This document shows, piece by piece, positions 49,820-60,091 of a stretch of 64,000 nt of DNA (positions are counted from its first letter, which is position 1; the number at the start of each line of letters is the position of its first letter). A model generated the notes under the pieces. The model was not told where the DNA came from. It did no database searches and worked only from the letters and a program-made list of their open reading frames with translations. Made by a program: the position numbers and the translations under genes. This DNA comes from Capitulum mitella (Eukaryota; Arthropoda; Thecostraca; Pollicipedomorpha; Pollicipedidae): the NCBI GenBank assembly GCA_030062745.1, contig CP099841.1, positions 25,423,398 to 25,487,397 on the forward strand, in the 5' to 3' direction.

Positions 49820-49915
49820 GTTTAATTAATGAGGCTAAAATTAAAATGGAGCCGAAAACATGGCGCTACACGGCGGGCCGCGTTTAATTTGAAGCGTCAT
49901 CAATTACAGAGACGG
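49820..49915. promoter_or_regulatory. AT-rich island with homeodomain-like sites
   Basis: TTTAATTAATGAGGCTAAAA and a later TTTAATTTGAAG with CATCAATTACAG give several TAAT cores within 95 bp, between blocks that are almost pure GC. Enhancer-like by composition only. Confidence 0.3.
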
Positions 49916-50327
49916 CGCGCTGCCGGCGCTGATGCCAGCTTATTGCTGCGTATTTTAATAAGCGTGCGGCGGCGACGGCGGGCCGGCGGCGGGCGGCCGA
50001 CCGCCGCCGGCGTCGCACTCCGCTCCGGCGCCGCTCGTCGCCGCCGCGCGCCGTTTCATCTGGCGTTATGAGTCGTCTCGGTGGCGCGCGGCGGCCGCCG
50101 GCGCCGCCGCCGGCGGCCCGGTAATAAGCGGCAGATCTGGTGGATCAGAGCACACCGTCCCGCCGGGCGCCCCCCCCCCCCTCCCCCGCAGCTGCCGACC
50201 GCCGCGTTGGCCGCTGAAATGATTCGGCCTCGCGCTATTTTGGGGCGGTCACCCCTTGCCCGGGCGGGCCGGGTCCGGCCCATTATGGTGTGCGTATTTC
50301 ACCGGCACTGGCCATTTTTACGCGCTC

Positions 50328-50342
50328 ATGAATATGTAAATG
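50328..50342. promoter_or_regulatory. POU-like ATGAATATGTAAATG motif
   Basis: The 15-bp motif resembles POU-factor composite sites (ATGNATATGYAAAT type) in a GC-rich context. Binding is inferred from the motif. Confidence 0.3.
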
Positions 50343-53300
50343 CAGCAGTGCGCGGAACAAGTAGGGCCACCTTTATCCCCTCCCCGCCGTCGGCCCCTTC
50401 CGCTCTCTCCAGGCCAGCGCTGAAAGGGAAAAAATCTCCGGCGATTCGGTCACAAAGGGTCTCTTTGAACGAAGAGCGGACGGCGGGCGGTCAAATGCAT
50501 GAATGGCCACGAATGAAATGTGGAAAATTGACAATGGTTGGCTACCGAAGGGTTGCGAAAAGATTCGGACTGATTACACCCGTGGGACGAGACGGCCGGG
50601 CCGGCAGCAGAAATCCGGCCGGCGGCCGGCAAAATGGCGGCCGGCCGGTCGAAACGGGCCGCGCCGTCGCCGCCGCGGCCGGCCGGGCTGGGGGCGGCCG
50701 CCTCGCACCTCCGGGCGTCCTGCACGCCGGCGGTATTTTATAGCCGGGCCGTTAGCAGCGCGCCTGATTATTTTAATTGCCGTTTTCCTGAGGGGCGCGG
50801 CCGGTGGCGGCGGCGGCGCGGCGTTGCGCCCGCCGTAATTGTCGCTAATTAGTGACGTGCCCGGCTGCCGGCCGGCGGCGGACTGACACCGCCGGCCGCT
50901 ATTGACCGCGCCTTCTGCCGGCACGGTCGGCCGCCGAGGCACGCCCCTAACGACGTCCTTCTGGCCCTCGCCTTCCTCTTCGTGACGCGCCTCGCCCCGG
51001 CCACTTGAACCTCGATTCACCCCCGTTTTGACCCTCGCCGTCTCGATTCGTCCCGCCCGGTTCGCCCTCGTTCGACTCTGCGCGCTCTGTCCCGTCGCGC
51101 CTTCACGCGAACCGGTCCTCGTCATCAGTGGTGCTGACTACACCGTCCTCGCCTCGGTTCGATGAACATTCCGTGCTCCCTGTGCCCGCCAAACTGAAAT
51201 AAAGAAATTTCGGAATTATGACGTTGACGCCCTGTTTTGGTTGTCGCTGCTCAGCACCTGCTCACATAAACCTATCATCCCGTTTGGAGGGTCCTCCACA
51301 CGGTCTAACGCACCATCCCCTTTCACTCCTTGCCACGTTACGCCTGTTTTTCCTGCCTTCAGAACTCCGTGTGGTGGGACGTACGATTTGGTTGCTTCCG
51401 ATCCCCTATTCAGCTGAACGCGTTGTCCCTACTTTCTGCCCGTCCTCCGCGTGGTGGGACGTACCTTCTGCCGTGGTTTGTGCTTGGTGGGACGTGCTTT
51501 CCGTCGCGTCCTGCACGTGGTGGGACGTGCCGTCGGCGTGGCGCGCGTCGTGTCGGTTCCTTTTAATTTGCGTCGAGCGGTAAGCGGCCCGCTTCTTGGC
51601 GCGGCGGCGCCCGGATTGTGCGCCGCATCGATTTTCAATTTAATTCCAATAATGTAACATTTGGCCTGACATTCTGACACTCGGCTGTTTTATAACGGCC
51701 GATCAATACGGAGTCAAACAGCGCCGGACGAGCGGGCGGCTGGCGTGAGCGGCCCTATTGGCTCGGACCGAAATTAAAACAACACGCCGCGGCCGCAGGC
51801 TGCGCGAAAACGCCGCCAGCGGGCCGCCAAGTGCTCCCCTGGCGTGCAGATGGGCTGGGCGGCTCGCTGGTCCGCGACTGGCCTGCTGCTGGTCCGCCGA
51901 CCGGCTGGACGGGCCTGCCATTTTCGTGCTGACTTGCAGGCGGCACCAAAATGGCGCGGCAAATGGCAATTGCTGGTTCGGTGACGCACCCAGTCAACAG
52001 CCGGCCGCGGACGTCGTAGAGGACAACGGACAGCCACAGGAGTGCACCCTGCTCCCTGATGACTCGGCTGACGTCACCGGCTGATGTCAGCGGACGCCAC
52101 CGCAGTCGATTTCAGCCGGCAGCTGGAGCCGACTCGGACCGACAGACCACAACCCTTCTCCCGCCCTCTGCGTCAGCCTTCCGGCGGTCGTTCCAGCGGC
52201 TGGCGCCGGCGCCGGGGTGTGTCGGCCGGCGCCGCCGGGGGGGGGGGTCGGGGGGGACCGCGGCTCGAGCATTTCTCAGCGCCGCCCGGAGCGGCCGAGT
52301 TTATTTGACGCGGCTGTCGAAGGGGCGCGGCCGGCGGCGGCGGCGCGGCGCATTACCATTCCTGAGGAGCCGGCGACGCGGTTCCGCCCTGGCGGCTAAT
52401 CCTGCCGCCGCCCGGCTACACGGGAATTAGAAGCGCTTCATCATTGTCGAACGGGCCGCGCGCAGTAAATTGGACCGACGCGCCAGCGCCGGAGGCTAAT
52501 CCAGCCCGCCGATCCAGGCGCCGGTCTCGTCGCCAATTTCTGGGCGCGGCCGGACGGGCGGCGGCGCCGGGCCGGCGACGGAGGCGCCGCCGCCGCTGCC
52601 GCCGCCGCCGTTGCCGCCGCCGTTGCCGCCGCCGCCGATCGCGTCTCTGTTTCGTCTACGGCGGCTAACGAGGGCGGCTGACCCCCGACTGCATGCAGCT
52701 GTGACAGTGCCATTACCCGGGCCACCGGGGAAATCGGCAACGGCGGCGGCGGCGACGGCGGAGGGCGCCCTCCGCGTCCGACCTCTCGGCGGCGGCGGCC
52801 GGCGGCGGCCGCTCATCCATTAAACAGCGTCTGTTTGTCGCCGGGCGGCGGCGAACGGCGTTTGATGGGGCGCGGCCGACGGCGATCCGTCGCCCGTCGC
52901 CCGGCCGCCGCCGCCGCCGCCGTCGCCGCGGTCCGGGCGGCGAATCACCATGCGATAACTGGCCGGTTCTTTCTCCGCGTTCCGACCGGTTGCCCGAGGA
53001 CGCGCCGGGTGATAATACCACAATAAGGCCGATGCATTGGCTGGCGCGACGCCGGCCCCGGGAGGGGGGACTGCGCCCGGCGGGACGATCATTGGTCGGA
53101 GGCCGGCTCCGGAGCGACGGCGTCTGCTCCGACTCGGGGAGGAACGTTGAGAGTCAGAGACGACGCAGGGAGAAGCGCTGATGGCGAAAGATATTTCAGG
53201 GAGGAAAGGAGTGACCTCCTGACCACTACGCCTGCACATACCTCTAGGGCAGTATTCTTCCTCGGCGTGCCGCCGGCCGACATCTTTACCGGGGAGGATT

Positions 53301-54249
53301 ATCGCTAGCCTTTTCAAAGGATCACTCATCATTGAAGTTGAAAGACTGCATACCATTCGATTCGGTGGGGTGAAACCCTCGCCCTCATTTCACGCGTCCC
53401 GAGTGTCTGCTGAAGTCTAAACCTGCCCCTTTCCAGCGCATGGCTCAAAAACGTCTCTGACTTTCCGCTCGTCGCTAACTTCCCTGGCCGCTCGGTCGTC
53501 TCGAGAGCGCCGTTCGTCCCGGACCTTGAGCTGAGACCTTGAGGTTCGCAGATTCACCCGGAGTCAAGACAGCTCGACGGCCACTGGCAGAGCACGGCCG
53601 GCACCGCCGCCGGCGCCAATGTCAAGGCGACGCCAGCGGCTTGGCAAGGTGTCGGCCGGCGGGCGCGCCAAGTGGCCGCCGCGGCCTCCTGTCAGCACGC
53701 GCGAGCTGCAAGTCCGCTCTGTTGGCGGGGCCTCCGCCGGGAGCAGACCGCTGGCCCGCGAAAAAGTGCCTGCTCCGAGACTCCTGTTCTCAGTTCGACC
53801 CTGAGTTCGACTCAGGCTGGCTCCGAGTCTCGAGTCCTCGAGCTCTCAAGTCCGTGACGTTGCTGGACGTTCCGCGGACGCTCCCGGACGTTCCTGGTCG
53901 TCGCCACCCCGGACTCGGCCGCCAGCGTCCGGCGAGGCGACACTTTTCCGCGGCCAGATTTAACCATATCAAAGGCCGGCAGAGCGCAGATCTAATTTGA
54001 GCCGGCGGATTTATTTGCCGGCGGCCGCGGCCGGCGCGGCGGCTCGCCTGTATTTTGACAGAGCTCGCCGGCCCACCTGTTGGACGTGCGGCGACGACCG
54101 ATGTTTGTCGGATGAGGATGGACCGGGCCAGAGGCGACGGCCGGATCGCGTCGCCGACCGGAGCCGGCTCGGCCTCCTATCTCGGCCGACAGCCGGCGCT
54201 GGCCGGAGACGCCGCGGTGCCGGCCCGGCTGGAGACGCCGTCACGGTAC

Positions 54250-54500
54250 TGGGACAGGGGAGAGAGGGAGGGAGAGGGGAGGAGAGAGTAGCGGAGAAGA
54301 GAAGGGACAAGGGAGGGGGAGACGAAAGAGGTAGAAAGAAAGGGTTTGGGGAGAGGAAGAGAGAAAGGGAAATCAAAATAGGGAGGAAGAGGAGGAGGGG
54401 TATAGAAGAAGAGGGGAAGGAAGAGGAAGGGAGAAAGAGAGAGAATGGGAGAAAAAAAACGAGACGGAGAGGAAGTGTGAGGAAGAAGTAAAGAGATTAA
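54250..54500. repeat. Polypurine tract, about 250 bp
   Basis: The plus strand is almost entirely A and G, in GGGAGAGAG, GGAAGAG and GAAAGGG words, with isolated T or C interruptions. It gives a 160-codon Lys/Arg/Glu-rich open frame that is a composition artefact. Such tracts can form triplex DNA. Confidence 0.88.
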
Positions 54501-54509
54501 GAAATTATG

Positions 54510-57000
54510 GCATTAGTTGGGATATAGGCAAAGCTCCTAATGCAAACAGCAAACGTGGTATGCCTAACACAGATGGAGACGGCCAGGCCGAATATTTTGA
54601 GAACGTTCCTATGGTCCAGAGTCCAAAGACGCCGCGGAACAGATAGCGTGAGACTCGAGCGCCCTTTCAGTGTCCGCCATCGGTCGGGTCGACAGCTGGT
54701 CGTTACTCCGCGGGCAGGGATTTCTGGCGCGTCCCGCGGCGCTCGATCTCCGCCGCGGCGCCTGGCGGTGCCGCCGATCTGCAGATCTATCTGGCGCTCG
54801 GTCGGCAGCCGTCGTCGGCCGCGACGAGCGCGTCTTGCGCCGTCCGATATTGGACTCGCGGCCGCCGAACGTATTGAACCTGTCCGGGCCGTTTCTGCGA
54901 GCGGCGGGCGCGGCGTAGGAGCGAGACGCGCGCAGAGCGGGCGGCAGACCGCACCGCCGGAATTATTCATCACGCCGTATTGGCGGCGGCCATGGTTTGC
55001 GAGCCGACCAGCGCCGGAGAGCAGAAAGAGCGGCCGGGAGCCCGCGGCCCGAGCCGGACGGCGGCGGCGCGCGGCTGCTCCCGAGCGGCGCTTTCATCCC
55101 GAATCAGGCGCCGTGTGATGCGCTTAGGGCGCGCCGCTAAAAGACTGCTCTGCGGCGCAGGCTGAGGCCGAGGAGCCGCCGGAGCGTTGCCCTCGTCGGT
55201 CCGAGCCGGAGCCTGGTCAGGGCTGCGGCCGCTGTCCGGCGCGGCGGACGGCCGGAGGTCACGCAGCCGCCCGCGCGCCCTCCCGGAGAGGCTGCCGGAC
55301 TGGCCGCCATCTGTTTATTTGCCCAGCCGCGCCCACCGTGCACGAGGCTCGGCCGTGCACGGCCGGGCCCGCAGGCGGCGTCCGCGGCCATTTGCAGGCG
55401 GGCTGGGCCGTGCGCCGCCCGCCGCCCGCCGCCCGCCGCTGGGCTATCACAGCCGGGGCCGCGCCAGACGGCCTGGAGCAGCACCGGGGCGGCCCTGCCG
55501 CATGGCAATCCATTTGCGCTCATTATAAATGCAGGCGGGCCCGGGGCAGGCGGCACGCCATCGTTTCACCGATATTTCCCCTCGGCGTCACGCCCGTGCG
55601 TGGTTTAATACGTTAACCGGGCGCCGGAGCTGTCCACTACAGCCTGCTTTATAGTTTGCGTTAATGGGGCCGGCCGCTGTACAAAATGGCCCTGGGCCTG
55701 CCAGACCGGAATCCTGTAAAAGATGCATGGCCCCTAGAGGTGCACGTGACGTCAAATGCGTGGTTTCCGTTGTGCGCATCTTGACAACGGAAATCGAAAC
55801 ATGCATGCGTGTATTGCAGACCTCCGGAGAGGGAAGTAGCGAAATGCTGTAACTTTCCTGCTTTGAAGGACATACAGCCGGCACAGCCGCCGCACACTAG
55901 GGGATTCGGCAGGCGCATTCGGTCGTTCCGGCCTCGCAGCTACGATTCCTTACAGAGAACCTTGTCATTTCCATAGCACGATGGGAGATGTAAACTTCAC
56001 GTTGCGATATTCTCGCGTGTTTTTTTTTGCGACCATGGAAAGCCTTCACGCTGTTTTCGCAGATTTTGTTGTAGTGTGAAACGTGGAACTATTTCGCGTT
56101 TTAGTCTAAGTCCTCAGTGTATTTAAAGATGCCGGGCATTGCATTTCTTGTCTTCTCGCTGTTTCCAATGACGAAGAATTTGATCAACCCGACGATTTTC
56201 TCGTCGATTGCCATGTCTCGCAGTTGCCGAATTTAACCGAGCAAGCGCTCTTGTTATCTGCATTTCCGGCTGTTCGTTGTCACGATCGACGAAGAAATCT
56301 CAGTTGCGAGGCTGGATCGACCGAATAAACCTGCCGAATGAACCAGTGTGCGGCGGCCTTTAACCTTAATACTATTACTCGCCCAGAAAGAGGACGAAAA
56401 GAGTCGTTCTTAACTGCGTCTCTCCCGTCACCGGCAACTAAAGTTTTCTGGCGAGATGGTGCGGCTCTCTGCCTGATGTCCCAGCTCTGGCGCCGCCGGC
56501 CGGCCGTGGGCAGCGAAGCGGGCAGACTCGCCGCCGCCGCCGCCGCCGCCAGAGCCTGCCGTCACCGGCGCCCTGCTGGGGCAGGTCAGCTCCGCGTGAC
56601 GCAATCGCAGAGGGCGCTGCGAACGGCCCGCGCCGCCGCCGCCGCCGCCGCCGGCGGCGGCCGGTCGTAAACCAGTGCATGACCCAATTATGACCCAGAG
56701 GAATACGCCGGCCGGGAGCCCGCCGTCTGGCGGGGCCTGCGGCGTGTCAAGGCGTTTCCACCGCGGCTGAGGCAACCGGCCATCGTCCGGACCATTACGA
56801 AAGCTGGCCCTTGCGCGATGGGAGGGGTGGAGCGCGCGTGCGGACGGGAGCCGAGCTGCGGGAGCTCGACTTTCACAGCTGCGCCGATGCTCAGACCTGG
56901 AGTCACCATACGCCTCCGACTGGCTGTTGTCAGCAGGGGCGGGCAGTGCACTGGAGTCAAGCTGACTCCGCTCTACCCGCCTGTTGAGCGGTCGTCGTCG
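54510..57000. other. Intron block without recognisable genes
   Basis: 54.6-55.6 kb is CpG-rich, 55.7-56.4 kb is more even, and (GCC)n runs lie near 56528-56550 and 56628-56655. A CRE fused to an E-box (CACGTGACGTCA) is at 55743-55754. Confidence 0.55.
55743..55754. promoter_or_regulatory. Fused E-box and CRE
   Basis: CACGTGACGTCA combines CACGTG and TGACGTCA sharing two bases. It is the same arrangement, mirrored, as at 2643-2655. Confidence 0.35.
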
Positions 57001-57087
57001 CTCAGCTGGCTGCTGAGCGGTCTCCCTGACTCAGCCGGCTGCTGAGAGACCCTCGTGACTCAGCCGCCGGCTGAGCGGGTCCGGTCG
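57001..57087. repeat. 29-bp tandem repeat of hairpin-forming units
   Basis: Three consecutive 29-bp units start at 57001, 57030 and 57059, each with CTCAGC and GCTGAG (or GGCTGAG) arms around a short loop. Confidence 0.8.
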
Positions 57088-57854
57088 GGTGTTGCGCAAG
57101 GTGCCGGCTCGGTATGAATTCGGGCCTAATCGCCGGCGGTCGCTCAAGGTCTCTTCAAGGACAGGCCGCGTGGGTTTCCTGTTGCATTCACCGGCAGGGC
57201 GTCTCTAGGCGGCCGACTCTAAAGACCTGCGCTCCAGCCAACACGCAGCCGGCATAAAACCAGCCGCTAAAAGGTACCTATCCGGCTTCAGCCACGCACT
57301 TTCTAAGCTTGGAGCTTTGCAGGGAGCGAAAATAAGCTGATGGTTTTACCAAAAATGCTTAGAGGCTATGAAAGAAGTGTTTTGCAGAATAGACTGGAGA
57401 AATTTATCCGACACACTTGTGTGTGTGAGCATATGCGTGTGGACAACGTGTCCACATATATCTGCGCGTGGACATCATGTGAGCACACGTAGGCATGACG
57501 TGATTTAGCGGGGTAGTATTACATGTTTACGACGGCGTGCTGATAGCATCAGAGCTGGCTTAATCCCGGGAATCATCTGCTGCATACGTATTAGATGTGC
57601 ATGCCACCGCCGTTCTGCAAGTTTAGAAGTCTTTCACACGACGCAGAAAAGCCAGTCTACGCGCAGCAATGGTGCTGCACTCGCTGCACGCACAGCCGCC
57701 AGCCAGCTGGCATGCATTGTAAGTGTTTTATCCTGGTCGCGGGCTGGTGGAATGAGTCGGCTCAGGACGGACCATCCCTTTCAGCCGGATCTTCCGCTCT
57801 GCGGTGGACGTGGGCATTGGCTGCGATGCAGGAGCGGGCAGATATAAGCCTCCC

Positions 57855-58115
57855 GATGGTGCATCCCGCTCGGTGGTGCCCCTGCTTGATGGTGCCCCGC
57901 TCACTGATGCCCTCTGCTCAGTGGCGCCCTTCGTCTGGTGGTGCCCTTCGCTCGGTGGTGCCGCCCGCTCGGTGGTGCCGCCCGCTCAGTGGTGCCCCAG
58001 CACCATGGTACCCCTGCTCGGTGGTGCCTGCGCTCGGTGGTGCTCCCTGCATCTGGTGCCGCCCGCTCGGTGGTGCTCCCTGCCCCCTGGTGCCGCCCGC
58101 TCGATGGTGTCCCGT
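57855..58115. repeat. 17-bp GC-rich minisatellite upstream of the first visible FOXO exon
   Basis: The unit CTCGGTGGTGCCGCCCG is exact at 57951-57967 and 57968-57984 and degenerate (about 15-18 bp) elsewhere in the interval. It ends about 485 bp before the exon. Open frames through it (Pro-Ala-Arg-Trp-Cys repeats) are artefacts. Confidence 0.85.
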
Positions 58116-58119
58116 CGGC

Positions 58120-58600
58120 CCAACGTCGGCAGGCTGTCCGATGAGATAACGATAAGGCGCATCCGACGAGGCGTGGACGAGACAGGGCGGCCTTGATGCA
58201 GCGAGGCGATGTCGCAACAGCGCGACTGACGCCGGCCGCTGGCTGGAGCGTCCCTTTGAAACGCAGGCGTAAACGGAGTTACGTTTCATGTCGTCCGACG
58301 CTGTTTGACATCGGAACTCGTGGTTATGGCATTGCTGCATGCCAAGCAGATGGAAAATGGATTTCGAAGATTTCGAAGAAGAAGATTTCGAATAAAGTTT
58401 ATTACGCTGTCCATGGTACGTTTGTTTGTTTTTATTCGTGTGTGGCGGACCCTTGAGGAAAGTCGTGTTCATGAAAGCACGGTCTTCCTCCTGGTGCCAA
58501 TACCAACGAGCGGGTTCGTCATCACGGCCGCGGACGTCGTCGTCCGTGGACACGCAGCGCCGCGGCCTAGCGCTAACAGCCACGCCGCGCTGTGTTTCAG
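58120..58600 (+). other. Intron end before FOXO exon
   Basis: Mixed-composition sequence with GAAGATTTCGAA repeats near 58360-58395. It ends in a branch-point-like CTAAC (58573-58577) and acceptor TTTCAG (58595-58600). Confidence 0.7.
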
Positions 58601-59191
58601 AACTCGATCCGGCACAACCTGTCGCTGCACAGCCGCTTCATCAAGGTGCAGAACGAGGGCACCGGCAAGTCCTCCTGGTGGATGATCAACCCGGACGCCA
58701 AGACGGGCAAGTGCACGCGCCGGCGCGCCACGCTCGAGACGTCCAAGTACGAGAAGAAGCGCGGCCGCGCCAAAAAGAAGGTCGAGGCGATCCGCAACGG
58801 CATGGAGCACACGCCGAGCCCGTCCTCGTCGCTGGGCGACGGCCTGGACGGCCGGTTTCCGGAGAGCCCGCTGCACCCGGCGCAGGCCGGCTTCCTCGGC
58901 GGCGACTTCCGGCAGCGGGCCAACTCGACGGCCTCGTCGTGCGGCCGGCTGTCGCCGATCGCTGGCTGGCCGTACCGGCACCGGCTCGACTCGTTCCAGC
59001 AGGAGCAGCTGGCCGACTCGATCGACGGCGGGCTCAAGTTCGAACCGGGCGTGCCACTGCCCTACCGCGGCCTCAACGGCTACGGCATGTACCCGGCCGG
59101 GCCGTTCTCGCCCAACGGGCACCCGCCCGGCCTGCTGCCGGGCCCCAGCGGCCGGCCGGGCCCCGACGGCGACCACTACAACGGCATGCAG
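58601..59191 (+). CDS. foxo: FOXO forkhead transcription factor, internal exon (second half of forkhead domain, NLS, Akt sites)
   Basis: FOXO proteins are nuclear DNA-binding factors restrained by insulin/PI3K/Akt signalling through phosphorylation, 14-3-3 binding and nuclear export. This phase-0 exon of 197 codons opens with [13 protein letters not shown], recognition helix 3 of the forkhead, then the wing region with [10 protein letters not shown]. Codons 40-44 are RRRAT, the place of the second Akt site, followed by the basic nuclear localisation stretch KKRGRAKKK. Codons 104-109 are RQRANS, a full RxRxxS Akt motif, followed by a Ser-rich run and GRLSPI, as in arthropod FOXO. The tail is Gly/Pro-rich and ends NGMQ. 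The exon is bounded by CAG before 58601 and GTGAGG after 59191. The first half of the forkhead and the first Akt site are not in the window. The second Akt site is one residue shorter than in the fly and vertebrate proteins I recall. If the intron were retained, the frame would run on about 70 residues to a stop at 59399. Confidence 0.96.
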
Positions 59192-59206
59192 GTGAGGCGC
59201 TGCTCC

Positions 59207-59246
59207 GACTGCTGCCCGGACCGCTGCGGCGGTCCGGGCAGCGGTC
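59207..59246 (+). other. 18-bp perfect hairpin 15 nt inside the donor of the last FOXO intron
   Basis: 59207-59224 pairs with 59229-59246 across a four-base loop, TGCG. All 18 positions pair, one of them G-U, and most pairs are G-C. In RNA this would be very stable and would form as soon as the intron's start is transcribed. It could influence the donor at 59192 or be a leftover of a palindromic insertion. Confidence 0.8.
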
Positions 59247-59817
59247 CTCTCCTCCCAAGACCAGCCCCACTTGGAGGACAGGCTGCTGGTGCGGAGGGAA
59301 CGGATGCATCGATCGTCTGTTCTCGGGTGGATTCAGACAGGTGCGTGGTCAGGAAAGTAGGGAAGCACAGATTCCGTCATATGGGGACGTGTCCTTGGTA
59401 ACGACGTACGGTAATTTGACAGTTGGCTGCTTCGTGTGAAGGCAGGTCCTGGAAATATCGAAGTTTCTTCATTTATCAGCATGTGACGATGTCATGGTGG
59501 GACGGTATGGCAAGCGGACACGTTAAATGGGCGACAGTCCCAGGATGGAGAGGAATATAGGGGAGCGTAGCAAAAAAGATTAGGTATGTAGGTGACTGTT
59601 GAATGGTCTCACTACTGTACAGTATAACGCAACGCCAATTACCAGTCAACGTTTGAATTTGTCGACCTGTATACCCAACACGCATACGTCAGCTTGAATG
59701 GCACATGCACCTATTTCATATCAAGGTCACAAGACAGGTTGACGTTTTTCAATGATTTGTTTTATTTCTGTACCTGTATTTTGTATTTTTGTTCCATTTG
59801 ATGCTTGTACCTATTTA

Positions 59818-59979
59818 CAGGGGCGCAGCCGGGATTTTCTTAATGGGGGGGGGGCGGAGCTCAGTGTGATCTGAAATCATACGAAAACCACCGCTGGGAA
59901 GATAATACGCAATGGTTTTTGCAAGAAATGCTGGCTAAAGGGGGCCCGGGGACCCCCAGCCCCTTTGGCTGCGCCGGCG
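59818..59979. mobile_element. hAT-type MITE, copy 2
   Basis: The 162-bp element begins CAGGGGCGCAGCCGGGATTT and ends CTTTGGCTGCGCCGGCG, so GGCGCAGCC forms its inverted ends. The flanking 8-bp duplications are CCTATTTA (59810-59817) and CTTATTTA (59980-59987), one mismatch apart. It is the better preserved of the two clear copies and lies within the last FOXO intron. Confidence 0.82.
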
Positions 59980-60083
59980 CTTATTTATCTTTTATTGTGC
60001 GATTATTTATTGTGTAATATGTTTCCATTTCATTTTATTTCGTCCTCATATTTGCAGCTTACTTTATGTTCATTTGCGTTTTT

Positions 60084-60091
60084 TTGTTTAC
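60084..60091 (+). promoter_or_regulatory. FOXO-type (DAF-16 family) binding motif
   Basis: TTGTTTAC is the exact consensus of the FOXO binding element and lies in the last intron of the FOXO gene itself. A single 8-mer in an AT-rich stretch may be chance. Confidence 0.25.

Larger units (their letters stand above)
44380..54240. other. GC-rich intron block with AT-rich islands, no recognisable genes
   Basis: Most of the block is CpG-rich with overlapping Arg/Ala/Pro/Gly-rich open frames that I do not accept as genes. Short AT islands stand out at 49483-49510, 49820-49910, 50320-50345 and 50735-50860. 46.4-47.1 kb and 51.2-51.7 kb are nearer to even composition. CRE motifs lie at 46018 and 52069. 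(GCC)n runs occur near 52580-52640. Confidence 0.55.
1..58600 (+). other. Very long upstream FOXO intron (left end outside window)
   Basis: The exon at 58601 begins in the middle of a forkhead domain, directly after a clean 3' splice site. Its partner exon, encoding the first half of the domain, must therefore lie upstream on the same strand. I looked in the plus-strand frames for the expected residues (WGNxSYADLI, LTLSQIY, SSAGWK) and found none, so everything left of 58601 is most simply one intron. FOXO genes are known for a long intron at exactly this place, between the codons for SSAGWK and NSIRHN. The acceptor reads TGTGTTTCAG, with a branch-point-like CTAAC at 58573-58577, about 24 nt before the exon. 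Transposon remnants, simple repeats and possible regulatory sites inside it are listed separately. An assembly join or a missed short exon are alternatives. Confidence 0.75.

Noticed and set aside
54011-54491. Lys/Arg/Glu-rich open frame and its Pro/Ser/Leu antisense partner
   Set aside because: Translation of a polypurine tract; no conserved sequence.
58469-59176. 235-codon open frame antisense to the first visible FOXO exon
   Set aside because: Shadow of strongly GC-ending codons on the sense strand; the sense frame is a clear forkhead protein.
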